A program made the position numbers and the translations under genes. Of a stretch of DNA of 64,000 bases, positions 17,372 through 28,923 are shown piece after piece. Source of the DNA: an uncultured Sphingomonadaceae bacterium (lineage in GTDB: Bacteria > Pseudomonadota > Alphaproteobacteria > Sphingomonadales > Sphingomonadaceae). Below the pieces are notes generated by a model that was not told the DNA's origin, did not search any database, and saw only the letters and a program-made list of their open reading frames with translations. The stretch spans positions 500,501 through 564,500 of the forward strand of contig CANLQI010000001.1 in the NCBI GenBank assembly GCA_947493325.1. Direction: 5' to 3'. Numbering within the stretch: position 1 is the stretch's first letter; each line of letters starts with the position of its first letter.

Positions 17372-18100
17372 TCACCGCGCGTCATCCATCAGTTCGCGCA
17401 TCCGGCTTATGCTGCCTTCCAGTCCGCCGAAAATCGCTTCACCGATCAGGAAGTGGCCGATATTCAGCTCTACAAGCTGCGGAATAGCGGCGATTGGCAC
17501 GACGTTGTCAAATGTAAGCCCGTGCCCGGCATGCGGCTCAATACCGTTTTTGATGGCCAGTGCCGCTGCATCGGCAATGCGTTTCAGCTCGGCCGTGCGT
17601 TCTTCGCCCTCTGCATGCGCATAATGGCCGGTATGAAATTCCACGACTGGCGCGCCCAGGTGGATGGCGGCCTCGACCTGCCGCGCATCGGGTTCAATAA
17701 ACAGGCTGACGCGGATATTGGCATTTTTCAGCTGGCCTACAAAATCGGCAAGGCGATTATGCTGCCCTGCGGCATCCAGCCCGCCTTCGGTGGTGCGTTC
17801 CTCACGCTTTTCCGGGACGATGCACGCTGCGCGGGGTTTATGCTTGAGTGCAATATCCAGCATTTCATCAGTGGCGGCCATTTCGAGATTGAGCGGTATG
17901 GTCAGCTGCTCCATCAGCGCCGTTATATCTTCATCACGAATATGCCGCCGGTCTTCACGCAGGTGCGCGGTGATACCGTCCGCACCTGCTTCGGCAGCGA
18001 TCAATGCGGCTTTGACAGGATCGGGATGCTCGCCGCCGCGCGCATTACGGATGGTCGCGACATGGTCAATATTGACGCCGAGACGCAGATGCCCTGTCAT
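17372..18100 (-). CDS. pdxJ: pyridoxine 5'-phosphate synthase
   Basis: 242 aa TIM barrel. [17 protein letters not shown] is the family N-terminal signature with an active-site His. [14 protein letters not shown] and [27 protein letters not shown] follow. It condenses 1-deoxyxylulose-5-phosphate with aminoacetone-phosphate in vitamin B6 synthesis. Its ATG overlaps the pyrE stop by 4 bp, so the two are translationally coupled. Confidence 0.97.
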   Translation of the reverse strand: MTGHLRLGVNIDHVATIRNARGGEHPDPVKAALIAAEAGADGITAHLREDRRHIRDEDITALMEQLTIPLNLEMAATDEMLDIALKHKPRAACIVPEKREERTTEGGLDAAGQHNRLADFVGQLKNANIRVSLFIEPDARQVEAAIHLGAPVVEFHTGHYAHAEGEERTAELKRIADAAALAIKNGIEPHAGHGLTFDNVVPIAAIPQLVELNIGHFLIGEAIFGGLEGSISRMRELMDDAR

Positions 18101-18684
18101 GCCGCTTTCCGGCTGCCGGGTTTTTCGGCAGGGATTTTCGCAAGTTCTTCCGGCAGTTCTGCATCCTTATAGCTCGGGAAATTAAGCGAGATGAGTGGAT
18201 AGAAAGGCACATCGAATTTGGCATTTCCGGCGGAACGGTCAACCAATGCGCCCGCCGCAATGACTTCGCCGCCAGCTTGCTCAATCGCCTGGATGGCCTC
18301 GCGCGATGACAGCCCCGTGGTGACCACATCTTCCATCATTATGACTTTTTGACCGGGCTCCAATGCAAAGCCGCGGCGCAATTCGAATGTACCTTCGGGG
18401 CGTTCCAGAAAAAGCGCCTCGACGCCCAGCGCGCGGCCCATTTCATGGCCGATGATAACGCCGCCCATCGCCGGGGAGACGACAATATCTATCTTTGAAC
18501 GAATTTCGCGCGGGATTTTGGCGGCGATGGCGCTGGCCAGCCGCCCGGCGCGCGCAGGATCCATCAAAACGCGCGCGCATTGCAGGTAATTGGCGCTGTG
18601 CAGACCGGATGACAATATGAAATGCCCTTCCAGCAGGGCATTGCAGTTCCTAAACTCGGCCAACACATCTTCATCTTGCATCAA
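18097..18684 (-). CDS. pyrE: orotate phosphoribosyltransferase
   Basis: 195 aa. The PRPP-binding motif is [17 protein letters not shown], with ALFLERPEG before it. It makes OMP from orotate and PRPP in pyrimidine synthesis. It is the first gene of the pyrE-pdxJ-acpS-lepB group. The C-terminus is slightly extended and basic ([10 protein letters not shown]). Upstream (18685-18867) is the divergent promoter region shared with coxB. Confidence 0.96.
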   Translation of the reverse strand: MMQDEDVLAEFRNCNALLEGHFILSSGLHSANYLQCARVLMDPARAGRLASAIAAKIPREIRSKIDIVVSPAMGGVIIGHEMGRALGVEALFLERPEGTFELRRGFALEPGQKVIMMEDVVTTGLSSREAIQAIEQAGGEVIAAGALVDRSAGNAKFDVPFYPLISLNFPSYKDAELPEELAKIPAEKPGSRKAA

Positions 18685-18867
18685 AACTGTCCTTTACGTA
18701 GCGTCAATGGCGTAAATTGCGTCAAGCGCAACATTGCCTGTGAAAAATATCACTAGATAAGCTTGAGACCTGCGGCAACCCCGCGTATAAGCCCGTCATT
18801 ATTTTATGGATTCAAAATAGTGTCTGCAAGGGGGCGACCTTGAGGCAGGCTGGGGAAAATAGAGTAA

Positions 18868-19941
18868 ATGACTTTCACAAAAATAGTCAAAACCCTGTCA
18901 ATTGCGGCCTTGCTGGCCATTACGCCACAGGCGGCCATGGCACAGGAAGCGGTACCAGCAGCGGTTGTAGAAAACGAACAGCTGACACCTATCGAAGAAG
19001 CTGCGGCGCCGGGTGAAGTCCCTGCGGGCGAGACGGAAGCGCCTGAGGCTGCCGGCAGTTACGTGCCCATGAAGCCCACTGAAGGTAAGGGCATGCCCGT
19101 TGATGGCGGGATTGATTTTCAGGATCAATATTCGGAAGTCGGGCAGCAAGCATACGGCATGCACAACTATCTGTTGATGCCGATTATCGTGGTGATTTCG
19201 CTGTTCGTCCTTGGCCTGTTGCTATGGGTCATGTTCCGTTACCGGGCAAATGCCAATCCTGACCCGTCAAAAACGACGCACAACACGCTGATCGAAGTGA
19301 TCTGGACTCTGGTTCCCGTACTGATTCTTATTGTGATCGCGGTGCCATCCATCAGCCTGCTGGCGAAGCAATATGAGCCTGCGCCGGAAGATGCGCTGAC
19401 TATCAAGATCACCGGTTATCAGTGGTATTGGGGCTATACCTACCCCGATAATGGCGGATTTGAAGTGATTTCAAATATGCTGAGTGAAGAAGACGCAAGG
19501 GCAGCGGGTGAACCTCCGCAGCTTGCTGTCGACAACCGGATGGTCGTACCTGCCGGCGTGCCTATCAAGGTGATTGTGACGGCGGCGGATGTTATCCACA
19601 GCTTCGCCGTGCCATCCATCTGGTTCAAAATGGACGCGATCCCGGGCCGTTTGAATGAGAAAGTCATGCAGATTGACGAACCCGGCGTCTATTACGGCCA
19701 GTGTTCGGAGCTGTGCGGCGCGCGTCACGGCTTTATGCCAATTGCCGTCGAAGCGTTGCCCATGGACGAATATAACGCATGGGTGCAGTCGCAGGGCGGC
19801 AGCATCAAGGGCGCAGAAGAAGCTGCGGCTGAAACAGCCGCCGCCGATGCGGCCGAAGAAGAGGCTGCGGCGACACCTGAAACCGAAACTACTGAAAATG
19901 CAGCAGCTGACGCAGAGCCAGCAGCGGCTCCAGCGAACTAA
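18868..19941 (+). CDS. coxB: cytochrome c oxidase subunit II
   Basis: 357 aa. A signal peptide ends near AAMAQEA. An Ala/Glu/Pro-rich stretch precedes two membrane helices (about 111-133 and 151-173). The periplasmic cupredoxin domain has QWYWGYTYP for electron entry and the CuA site VYYGQCSELCGARHGFMPI. The tail of about 45 residues after the CuA domain is very rich in Ala and Glu, longer than in most homologs. It is the first gene of the aa3 oxidase operon. Confidence 0.97.
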   Translation: MTFTKIVKTLSIAALLAITPQAAMAQEAVPAAVVENEQLTPIEEAAAPGEVPAGETEAPEAAGSYVPMKPTEGKGMPVDGGIDFQDQYSEVGQQAYGMHNYLLMPIIVVISLFVLGLLLWVMFRYRANANPDPSKTTHNTLIEVIWTLVPVLILIVIAVPSISLLAKQYEPAPEDALTIKITGYQWYWGYTYPDNGGFEVISNMLSEEDARAAGEPPQLAVDNRMVVPAGVPIKVIVTAADVIHSFAVPSIWFKMDAIPGRLNEKVMQIDEPGVYYGQCSELCGARHGFMPIAVEALPMDEYNAWVQSQGGSIKGAEEAAAETAAADAAEEEAAATPETETTENAAADAEPAAAPAN

Positions 19942-19951
19942 GGGCAGTTAG

Positions 19952-21625
<1,674 letters not shown>

Positions 21626-21739
21626 TGCGGTGATTGAAGGATATGCGCTGCGCCGGTTTATTCGGTGCAGTGCTTTTCCAAAAAGGGCGGCGTCAAAACC
21701 GCCCATAGAGATACGCCAATAAAGATATGCCATAAAGAT

Positions 21740-22708
21740 ATGAACGCAGATACTGTCACATCTACCGATCACGGCACCGGCCAACTGGCCCCGTCTGATT
21801 ACATTGCGCCCGATTATATCGCGGCGGACTGGCGCGACTTTTATGCGCTGACGAAGCCGGGTGTGCTGAAACTGGTGATTTTCACGGGCATCTGCGGACT
21901 ATTGGCTGCGCCGGGCTCCATTCATCCGGTGATTGCCTTTACGGCTATCCTGTGCATTGCACTGGGCGCAGGCGGTTCTGCGGCGCTCAACCAGTGGTAT
22001 GAAGGCGAGATTGATGGCCGGATGAAGCGCACGTCGCGCCGCCCGATACCTGCGGGCCGCATGCAGCCACAGTCGGCGCTGCATTTCGGCATCGGTCTGT
22101 CGGCGCTTTCGGTTTTCATAATGGGTGTTGGCGTAAACTGGCTGAGCGCGGGGATACTTGCTGTAGCAATATTCTATTACGCCGTAATCTACACCATCTG
22201 GCTGAAACCCAATACACCGCAGAATATTGTCATTGGCGGCGGCGCAGGGGCGTTCCCACCGGTCATTGGCTGGGCCGCTGTGACAGGTGATGTCACATTG
22301 CTGCCGATATTGCTGTTTGCGCTGATTTTCATCTGGACACCGCCGCATTTCTGGGCGCTCGCCATGTTTGTCAAATCGGATTATGCAAAGGCCGGTATTC
22401 CAATGATGCCAGTGGTCGCGGGTGAGAAATCAACCCGGCGGCAGATTTTCTGGTATTCGGTGGTATTGCTGGCTGTGGCCGCCGCGCCGCCGTTACTTGG
22501 TCTGACAGGCTGGATTTACGGAGTGCCTGCCATCATGCTGTCGCTCATTTTCTTGGGTCTTGCTGCCAAAGTGGGCTTTCGGCAGGAAAGTGATCCCAAA
22601 AAAATGAAACCGGAAAAGCAGCTGTTTGCCTTTTCCATTGTGTATCTGTTCGCGGTTTTCGCCGTGCTGGTCGCGGACCGGCTTGTATATGCGGGAGCAC
22701 CAGCATGA
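21740..22708 (+). CDS. ctaB: protoheme IX farnesyltransferase (heme O synthase)
   Basis: 322 aa from ATG 21740, a UbiA-family membrane protein with about nine helices. [18 protein letters not shown], the first Asp-rich motif region [21 protein letters not shown] (quoted in part) and [20 protein letters not shown] are family signatures. It adds a farnesyl group to heme B, giving heme O for the oxidase. The 114-bp gap after coxA has no other gene. Its stop overlaps the next small gene by ATGA. Confidence 0.95.
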   Translation: MNADTVTSTDHGTGQLAPSDYIAPDYIAADWRDFYALTKPGVLKLVIFTGICGLLAAPGSIHPVIAFTAILCIALGAGGSAALNQWYEGEIDGRMKRTSRRPIPAGRMQPQSALHFGIGLSALSVFIMGVGVNWLSAGILAVAIFYYAVIYTIWLKPNTPQNIVIGGGAGAFPPVIGWAAVTGDVTLLPILLFALIFIWTPPHFWALAMFVKSDYAKAGIPMMPVVAGEKSTRRQIFWYSVVLLAVAAAPPLLGLTGWIYGVPAIMLSLIFLGLAAKVGFRQESDPKKMKPEKQLFAFSIVYLFAVFAVLVADRLVYAGAPA

Positions 22709-22863
22709 CCGAAGATGAAAACCGCCCTGATTATAACGATCCCGAAACGCTGAAAAAACTGCGCGAACGCCAAAGCTCACGGGCCAAGGTCATGGGGCTT
22801 TGCCTGATAGGTCTGGTAATTCTATTCTATCTTATCACTGTCGTGAAGATTGGCATGACCTGA
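22705..22863 (+). CDS. small single-helix oxidase-operon protein (CoxF/CtaF-like)
   Basis: 52 aa. It begins [20 protein letters not shown], a charged N-terminus, then one membrane helix (about 30-48, [17 protein letters not shown]). The start overlaps the ctaB stop (ATGA) and the stop overlaps the ctaG start (TGATG), so it is tightly coupled on both sides. Alphaproteobacterial cox operons often carry a small membrane protein at this place. Exact role is unknown; assembly support is inferred from position. Confidence 0.85.
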   Translation: MTEDENRPDYNDPETLKKLRERQSSRAKVMGLCLIGLVILFYLITVVKIGMT

Positions 22864-23438
22864 TGACGGACACGGCGCAAACTTCCGACATGCAATCCCG
22901 CAATCTGCGGGTGGGGTTGATTACCGCGATGATCGGTCTGGGCATGCTTGGGCTCGGCTATGCGGCGGTACCGCTGTATGAGATTTTCTGCCGTGTGACA
23001 GGCTTTGGCGGCACCACGCAGGTGGTGGATGCGGCGCAGGCAGAAACTGTGCAGATCGCAAATGCCGATATGTCGGTGCGTTTTGATTCCAATGTATCAA
23101 GCGCGCTCCCATGGGATTTTGAACCGGAAACAACCACGGACAAAATCAGCATCGGCGCGCGCGATATGGCCATTTATATCGCCAAAAACCGCTCCGATCA
23201 GCCGATCACCGGCACGGCGACATTCAATGTCACGCCGGTACAAGCCGGTAAATATTTTAATAAAGTCCAGTGCTTCTGCTTTACGGAACAGACTTTGCAG
23301 CCCGGACAGATGGCCCGCATGCCGGTACTTTATTTTGTCGATCCTGCCATATTGGAGGATCCCGACACACGCGATATCAAAGAAATTACGCTCAGCTATA
23401 CCTTTTATCCGGTGGACCCGGACAAAAAGGGAAGCTAA
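22863..23438 (+). CDS. ctaG: cytochrome c oxidase assembly protein CtaG/Cox11
   Basis: 191 aa from ATG 22863. One N-terminal membrane helix (about 17-38) is followed by a periplasmic Ig-like domain. The copper-binding signature is VQCFCFTEQTL. The family delivers copper to the CuB site of subunit I. It is preceded by the 52-aa gene with overlapping stop and start, and followed by coxC at 39 bp. Confidence 0.95.
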   Translation: MTDTAQTSDMQSRNLRVGLITAMIGLGMLGLGYAAVPLYEIFCRVTGFGGTTQVVDAAQAETVQIANADMSVRFDSNVSSALPWDFEPETTTDKISIGARDMAIYIAKNRSDQPITGTATFNVTPVQAGKYFNKVQCFCFTEQTLQPGQMARMPVLYFVDPAILEDPDTRDIKEITLSYTFYPVDPDKKGS

Positions 23439-23477
23439 AGATACAAACAAGTTTCAGGGACTGTAGGGAAATATAAT

Positions 23478-24359
23478 ATGGCCGGAGCCAAAAATCACGA
23501 TTATCACATTCTGCCGCCCAGCATCTGGCCGTTTATCGGGTCGATGTCCGCGCTTATTATGGCGTTCGGCGGCATCATGTGGATGCATCAGGACCATTTC
23601 GGTGCATTCGGGGCATGGGTTTTCTATCTTGGCGTTGCCGGCGTTTTATTGACATTTTACAGCTGGTGGGCCGACGTTGTGCGCGAAGCGCATGCTGGTG
23701 ACCACACACCGGTGGTGCAGCTTCACCTGCGTTACGGCATGATCCTGTTCATCGCGTCCGAAGTGATGTTTTTTGTCGGCTGGTTCTGGGCCTATTTTGA
23801 TTATTCATTCTTCCCTGTGCCGTTGGAACTCGCAGGTGAAGGCAAAGAACTGACCGCGACTAATATGATCGGTCAGGAAGGCGCGGAAGCGCTTATGCAA
23901 TGGCCGCCAAAGGGCCTCGAAGTGCTGAACGCATTTGAACTGCCGCTGCTCAATACGCTCATACTGCTGTGTTCGGGTACAACCGTGACATGGGCACACC
24001 ACTCGCTGATCAACGGCAACCGCGATGGCCTGATTAAGGGTCTGTGGCTCACGATTATTCTCGGCATCGTTTTCTCTGCCATTCAGGCCTATGAGTACAG
24101 CATTGCGCCGTTCCCGTTTGCGGGCATCAACTATAGCTCGGCATTTTATATGGCGACCGGTTTCCATGGCTTTCACGTTCTGGTCGGCACGATCTTCCTG
24201 ATCGTCTGTCTGGTTCGCGCCTATAAAGGCCATTTCACGCCGAAACAGCATTTCGGCTTTGAGGCGGCGGCATGGTATTGGCACTTTGTCGATGTCGTAT
24301 GGCTGTTCCTCTTTGCCGCAATCTATGTCTGGGGCGGCTGGGGCGCACCTGTACACTAG
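23478..24359 (+). CDS. coxC: cytochrome c oxidase subunit III
   Basis: 293 aa with seven membrane helices. YHILPPSIWPFIGSMSALIM opens the protein. RYGMILFIASEVMFFVGWFW, ATGFHGFHVLVGTIFL and WYWHFVDVVWLFLF are subunit III signatures, including conserved acidic residues. It stabilises subunit I proton pumping. Its stop overlaps the GTG start of the DUF983 gene by one base. Confidence 0.97.
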   Translation: MAGAKNHDYHILPPSIWPFIGSMSALIMAFGGIMWMHQDHFGAFGAWVFYLGVAGVLLTFYSWWADVVREAHAGDHTPVVQLHLRYGMILFIASEVMFFVGWFWAYFDYSFFPVPLELAGEGKELTATNMIGQEGAEALMQWPPKGLEVLNAFELPLLNTLILLCSGTTVTWAHHSLINGNRDGLIKGLWLTIILGIVFSAIQAYEYSIAPFPFAGINYSSAFYMATGFHGFHVLVGTIFLIVCLVRAYKGHFTPKQHFGFEAAAWYWHFVDVVWLFLFAAIYVWGGWGAPVH

Positions 24360-24760
24360 TGACCGGCGATAATCTTCCAAAACAAGGGCAGCCGGAAACA
24401 CTTCAGGCTGCCCTTTTTGGTCTCTGTCCGCGCTGCGGAGAGAAAACGCTGTTCCGCACCTTTGTGGGCTTTGCCGACACATGCCGCGCCTGCGGCCTCG
24501 ATTACCGCAGCTATAATGTGGGCGATGGGCCGGCGGCTTTTCTCACGCTGATCATAGGCGCATTGATTTGCGCGCTGGCATTGACGCTGGAAGTTTTTGT
24601 AAAGCCGCCGTTCTGGGTGCACGCCCTGCTCTGGACACCGGTTACGGTGGCCGCCGTATTCGGGGCCTTGCGGGTGTCAAAAGGGGCCTTGCTCGTGCTG
24701 GAGCATAAAAATGAGGCGCATGAGGGGCAGCTGGTCGACGCGGAGGATGAAGGGTCATGA
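24359..24760 (+). CDS. DUF983 zinc-ribbon membrane protein
   Basis: 133 aa from GTG 24359, chosen because it abuts the coxC stop and gives the family N-terminus. A zinc-ribbon pattern CPRCGEKTL...CRACG lies at about residues 19-42, followed by two membrane helices (about 60-80 and 87-105). DUF983 genes are common in alphaproteobacterial cox operons between coxC and surf1. A role in oxidase biogenesis is inferred from context. The stop overlaps surf1 by ATGA. Confidence 0.9.
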   Translation: MTGDNLPKQGQPETLQAALFGLCPRCGEKTLFRTFVGFADTCRACGLDYRSYNVGDGPAAFLTLIIGALICALALTLEVFVKPPFWVHALLWTPVTVAAVFGALRVSKGALLVLEHKNEAHEGQLVDAEDEGS

Positions 24761-25350
24761 AACGCACCCCCGTTTTCGCAACGCTTATTGTGATCGCGGC
24801 CGTTGCAACGATGATATATCTGGGCGTATGGCAATTGCAGCGTGCGGCATGGAAAAACAGCCTGCTCACCGAATATGCCGCCGCCGAGGGCAAACCGGCT
24901 GTGGAATGGCCAGTCAGCGCTGACCCTGAAAACCTGCCACTGTTTCGCCGGTCGAGCCTGAATTGTGGGCAAGTCACTGGCTGGCGCAGTTCCAGTGGCC
25001 GCAGCCGCAATAACACCGCCGGCTATGCGCATATCGCCACATGCAGCCTTGCAGGTGATGAGAATGCGACCGCGCAGGTTGTGATCGGCTGGTCCAAATC
25101 GCCCAAGGATCCGCAATGGAATGGCGGCGAGGTGGAGGGTATTATCGGGCCCGACAGCAAGCATCTGCTGCGCCTGATTTCCGATACGCCTGCGGAAGGT
25201 TTTCGCGCCAATGCGCCGCCATCGCTTGATAATATTCCCAACAACCATATGGCCTATGCCGTGCAATGGTTCTTCTTTGCATTTGTTGCGGCGCTTATTT
25301 TCGTGCTGGCGGTGCGCAAAAGAAATGGAGCGGGCGATGCCGCTTCATAA
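24757..25350 (+). CDS. SURF1 family oxidase assembly protein
   Basis: 197 aa, slightly short for SURF1 but with the usual plan: helices at both ends (about 8-26 and 169-189) and a periplasmic domain between. YLGVWQLQRAAWK is the family N-terminal motif. SURF1 supplies heme A to subunit I. The central domain carries extra Ser/Arg-rich sequence (WRSSSGRSRNN). It is the last gene of the oxidase operon; thrC starts 55 bp later. Confidence 0.9.
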   Translation: MKRTPVFATLIVIAAVATMIYLGVWQLQRAAWKNSLLTEYAAAEGKPAVEWPVSADPENLPLFRRSSLNCGQVTGWRSSSGRSRNNTAGYAHIATCSLAGDENATAQVVIGWSKSPKDPQWNGGEVEGIIGPDSKHLLRLISDTPAEGFRANAPPSLDNIPNNHMAYAVQWFFFAFVAALIFVLAVRKRNGAGDAAS

Positions 25351-25405
25351 TTCTTGCACCCGGCCCCGCCACGCGCTAGTCGCGCTGGACTGACGGGGAA
25401 TAGCC

Positions 25406-26809
25406 ATGGAATATATCAGCACGCGCGGACATGCAGAGCCGCTTGATTTTGAAAATGTGACATTGGCGGGCTTGGCCAGCGATGGCGGTCTGTTCGTGCC
25501 GCGCAGCTGGCCGAAATTCAGCGCAGCCGAAATCGCGGATATGGCGGGGTTATCCTATGCCGAGGTTGCGGTGCGGGTGATGACACCATTTGTGGGTGAC
25601 AGCCTGACAGAGACTGAACTGCGTGAATTGTGCCGGCAAGCCTATGGCCGGTTTGCGCATGCCGCCGTTACGCCGCTCAAACAGCTGGATCACCAGCACT
25701 GGCTGATGGAGCTTTTCCACGGACCGACACTGGCGTTCAAGGATATTGCACTGCAGCTACTCGGCCTGATGTTTGAAAAGTTCCTCTCCCGCCGCGAGAC
25801 GCATCTGACCGTTGTCGGGGCAACCTCCGGCGATACCGGGTCCGCTGCAATCGACGCGCTGGCGGGGCGCGCCAAGGTTGATATTTTCATGCTGCATCCC
25901 GATGGCCGCATATCCGATGTACAGCGCCGTCAGATGACGACTGTGCTGTCGCCCAATGTCCATAATATAGCGATAGACGGCAGTTTTGATGATGCGCAGG
26001 CGATGGTGAAACGGATGTTCAGCGATCCGGATTTTTCCGGCAAGTTTAATGTATCTGCGGTCAATTCCATAAACTGGGCACGGTTGATGGCGCAGATCGT
26101 CTATTATTTTGTGACGGCGCTGCAACTGGGCGCGCCGAAACGCAAAACCGCTTTTTCCGTGCCGACGGGCAATTTTGGCGATGTGTTTGCCGGCTATGTC
26201 GCGGCGCAGATGGGATTGCCCATCGAAAAACTGATCGTGGCGACGAATGTGAATGATATTCTCCACCGCGCGCTATCCGCGGGTGATTATTCGGCGAGCA
26301 ACGTGACCGCAACGCCTGCGCCGTCGATGGATATTCAGGTCAGTTCCAATTTTGAACGTCTGCTGTTCGATCTGGAAGGCCGTGACGGCGCCAAGACGCG
26401 GGCACGTATGCAGCGGTTTGAAAGTGACCGTGCCATGGCGCTGGACGGCGATATGCTGGCGCAGGTGCACGGCCTGTTCACCAGTGCCCGTGTGAATAAT
26501 GATGACATGCGCGATGCCATGCGCTGGGCGCATGAAGAAAGCGGCGAGATTATTGACCCGCACACTGCCATTGGGCTGCAGGCCGCACGAATGAGCGGGA
26601 TTGATGCCACGACACCGATTGTCACATTGGCGACGGCGCACCCGGCAAAATTCCCCGATGCGGCTGAACGCGCCACCGGCAACCGTCCGCCATTGCCAAA
26701 GCGTGTCGGCGACCTGTTTGAGCGTAAGGAAGATTATGCCAGGCTGCCATCCGATTATGATGCAGTAACGGCTTATATCAGCGAAAGGGCGGCGCCGCGT
26801 TATGGCTGA
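25406..26809 (+). CDS. thrC: threonine synthase
   Basis: 467 aa, the long class-1 (yeast-like) form. The PLP Lys lies in HGPTLAFKDIALQLLG, and the phosphate-binding loop in VVGATSGDTGSAAI. STRGHAEPLDFENVTLAGLA opens the protein. It converts O-phosphohomoserine to threonine. No other threonine genes are near. It may be transcribed with the downstream methyltransferase, whose start overlaps its end by 8 bp. Confidence 0.96.
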   Translation: MEYISTRGHAEPLDFENVTLAGLASDGGLFVPRSWPKFSAAEIADMAGLSYAEVAVRVMTPFVGDSLTETELRELCRQAYGRFAHAAVTPLKQLDHQHWLMELFHGPTLAFKDIALQLLGLMFEKFLSRRETHLTVVGATSGDTGSAAIDALAGRAKVDIFMLHPDGRISDVQRRQMTTVLSPNVHNIAIDGSFDDAQAMVKRMFSDPDFSGKFNVSAVNSINWARLMAQIVYYFVTALQLGAPKRKTAFSVPTGNFGDVFAGYVAAQMGLPIEKLIVATNVNDILHRALSAGDYSASNVTATPAPSMDIQVSSNFERLLFDLEGRDGAKTRARMQRFESDRAMALDGDMLAQVHGLFTSARVNNDDMRDAMRWAHEESGEIIDPHTAIGLQAARMSGIDATTPIVTLATAHPAKFPDAAERATGNRPPLPKRVGDLFERKEDYARLPSDYDAVTAYISERAAPRYG

Positions 26810-27689
26810 ACTGCTCCGCGATATGGTTATTATGGAAAGCAGCCCGCGTGACGATTTTCGCCTGCTCGACAGCGGGCATGGCCGCAAGCTGGAACAATAT
26901 GGCCGCTATAAACTGATCCGCCCCGAGGCGCAGGCTCTCTGGTCTCCGCAGTCTGATAATTGGCAGGCAGATGGCGAATTTATTCCCGCATCAGATGAAG
27001 ACGGCGGCGGACGCTGGCATTTCAACAACCATGTGCCGAAAGAGGGCTGGCCACTGGTGTGGAATGACCAGGTGCATTTTACCGCGCAATGTACGCCGTT
27101 CCGTCATCTGGGCTTTTTTCCCGATATGGACCCGGTCTGGCGCTGGATGCGGGAGCGTCTGGAAGGTGTGGATAGTGCAGAAGCCATGAACCTGTTCGGC
27201 TATACGGGTGTCGGCACTTTGGCGCTCGCGGCGCACGGCGTGAAAATGGTGCATGTCGATGCATCGAAAAAATCAGTCGCAGCGGCGCGTGAAAATGCCG
27301 CGCAGTCGGGCATGGGCGAATATCCGGTGCGCTGGATTATCGACGATGCCGCGAAATTCACCGCGCGCGAAGTGCGGCGCGGGCGGCGCTATGATGGCAT
27401 ATTGCTCGATCCGCCCAAATATGGGCGCGGGCCCGATGGCGAGATATGGCGGCTGGAGGAAAAACTCCCCGGCCTGATCGCCGATTGCCGGCAGTTACTG
27501 GATGACAAATCGCGCTTCCTGTTCCTCACGGTCTATGCTGTGCGGATGTCGGCTCTGGCAATTGGCGCGTTGCTCAACGAACATTTTGCGCAGTTGCCCG
27601 GCAAAATTGAGATTGGCGAATTGGCAGTACGCGAAGAAGGTTCGGGACGCTTGCTGCCCACCGCGATATTTGCGCGCTGGTCGCAATAG
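26802..27689 (+). CDS. class I SAM-dependent methyltransferase (RlmI/RlmK-like)
   Basis: 295 aa. Rossmann methylase motifs: NLFGYTGVGTLALAAHG (SAM site), MVHVDASKKSVAAAREN and the catalytic-loop ILLDPPKYGRGPDGE. This DPPK type with a nearby Cys-free active site resembles the COG1092 group (RlmI, RlmK), which methylate 23S rRNA. The N-terminal 90 residues lack a PUA domain. The start overlaps thrC by 8 bp; ATG 26823 or 26832 are also possible starts. Confidence 0.85.
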   Translation: MAELLRDMVIMESSPRDDFRLLDSGHGRKLEQYGRYKLIRPEAQALWSPQSDNWQADGEFIPASDEDGGGRWHFNNHVPKEGWPLVWNDQVHFTAQCTPFRHLGFFPDMDPVWRWMRERLEGVDSAEAMNLFGYTGVGTLALAAHGVKMVHVDASKKSVAAARENAAQSGMGEYPVRWIIDDAAKFTAREVRRGRRYDGILLDPPKYGRGPDGEIWRLEEKLPGLIADCRQLLDDKSRFLFLTVYAVRMSALAIGALLNEHFAQLPGKIEIGELAVREEGSGRLLPTAIFARWSQ

Positions 27690-27703
27690 GATAAGGTTTC
27701 GAT

Positions 27704-28087
27704 ATGACTGAAAAAATGCCCGACAGCCTGATTCTGGAAGTTGCGGATCTTGATGTAAATGTCCTGACAGGCATTTATTCTGAAGAGACCAAGCTGGCAC
27801 AGCCGCTGCGTATCACCATCCGCGCTGATCTGAAAATGGCGGGTCACTATGCACCGGAAACGCCTCTTTCTGCTTCCAAAAACTATATGGACCTGAAAGA
27901 TGCGGTGTTGGAGGCTTTGCCAAAGGATGTGCATTTTACGCTGATCGAGGCGGTGGCGGAGCATATTATGGAAACACTGTTTACGCAGGATAGCCGCGTT
28001 CTGGCCGTAGAAGTCAAAATCGTGAAGCTTGCCATTGCGGAAAATGGTGAATCGATTGGCATCACCATGCGGAGGTCGCGGCCATGA
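27704..28087 (+). CDS. folB: dihydroneopterin aldolase
   Basis: 127 aa of the FolB/tunnelling fold. LEVADLDVNVLTGIYSEET carries the substrate-binding region, and the catalytic Lys candidate lies in VEVKIVKLAI near the end. FTLIEAVAEHIMETLF carries the family Glu. It cleaves dihydroneopterin in folate synthesis. Its stop overlaps the next gene (ATGA), which encodes a pteridine-reductase-like SDR, so the pair is a pterin module. Confidence 0.9.
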   Translation: MTEKMPDSLILEVADLDVNVLTGIYSEETKLAQPLRITIRADLKMAGHYAPETPLSASKNYMDLKDAVLEALPKDVHFTLIEAVAEHIMETLFTQDSRVLAVEVKIVKLAIAENGESIGITMRRSRP

Positions 28088-28845
28088 GCGCGCAGCTGGC
28101 CCTGATTACCGGCGGTTGCCGCCGTGTCGGGGCTGCAATAGCGGCCGGTTTCGCGCGGCAGGGCTATGATCTTGCGCTGCACGGGCGTAGCGATGCGGAA
28201 CCGGACGATGGTCTGGCAAAACTGCTGAAAGCCGAGGGCACGAACTGGCACGGCTTTATGGCTGATCTTGCCGATCCGCAGGCGTGCGATGACCTGATGG
28301 ACAGGGTTGCAAATCATTTTGGCCGCGCGCCCGATGTATTGGTCAATAACGCATCACTGTTCGAATATGACAATGCAGACAGTCTGACGGCAGAGAAAAT
28401 GACCGCGCATTTTGCGGTAAATATGCACGCGCCGGTATTGCTTACACAGCGATTGATAAAGCACTCTACTGACGACCGTGCGCCCTGCATTATCAATATT
28501 GTCGACCAAAGAGTGCGCAACCCCAATGGCGACCAGCTATCCTATACATTGTCGAAACAGGCACTGGCGGAGTCGATCCGCACATTGGCGATCGCGCATG
28601 GTGCGCGGGCCCGTATTAACGCAGTTGCACCCGGCCTCACTCTGCCGACCGATGAATATGATGCGGATCAGATGGAAAGGCTGACGGACATGATGCCGCT
28701 CGGACGTCTTCCCGATCCGGACGATATAGCGCAAGCCGCCTTATACCTAGCCGCGGCTCCATCCGTCACGGGACAGATTCTATTTGTCGATGGCGGGGCG
28801 CATCTGACACATTTTGCCCGTGACTTTGTTTTTATCGGAAAATAA
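28084..28845 (+). CDS. SDR oxidoreductase, FolM/PTR1-like pteridine reductase
   Basis: 253 aa. The NADP-binding N-terminus reads LITGGCRRVGAAIAAGFARQ, an Arg-rich TGxxRR variant seen in pteridine reductases. The catalytic residues are Asp in NIVDQRVRNP, with the Tyr and Lys of LSYTLSKQAL, a D-Y-K set as in PTR1/FolM rather than the usual S-Y-K. Coupling to folB (ATGA overlap) supports reduction of dihydropterins or dihydrofolate. Function as dihydromonapterin reductase is inferred. Confidence 0.85.
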   Translation: MSAQLALITGGCRRVGAAIAAGFARQGYDLALHGRSDAEPDDGLAKLLKAEGTNWHGFMADLADPQACDDLMDRVANHFGRAPDVLVNNASLFEYDNADSLTAEKMTAHFAVNMHAPVLLTQRLIKHSTDDRAPCIINIVDQRVRNPNGDQLSYTLSKQALAESIRTLAIAHGARARINAVAPGLTLPTDEYDADQMERLTDMMPLGRLPDPDDIAQAALYLAAAPSVTGQILFVDGGAHLTHFARDFVFIGK

Positions 28846-28859
28846 ATTGTGCCTGTTAT

Positions 28860-28884
28860 GGAACGATTTTGTAAAATAGCCGTT
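28860..28884 (+). promoter_or_regulatory. sigma-EcfG promoter upstream of fasciclin gene
   Basis: GGAAC (28860-28864), 16 nt, CGTT (28881-28884): a perfect match to the EcfG consensus. It lies 39 bp before the start codon, so predicted transcription begins near 28891 with a short leader. Confidence 0.85.
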
Positions 28885-28923
28885 ACACCTTCAGGAAACC
28901 CCCAATCCTGAAGGAAATGCAAA

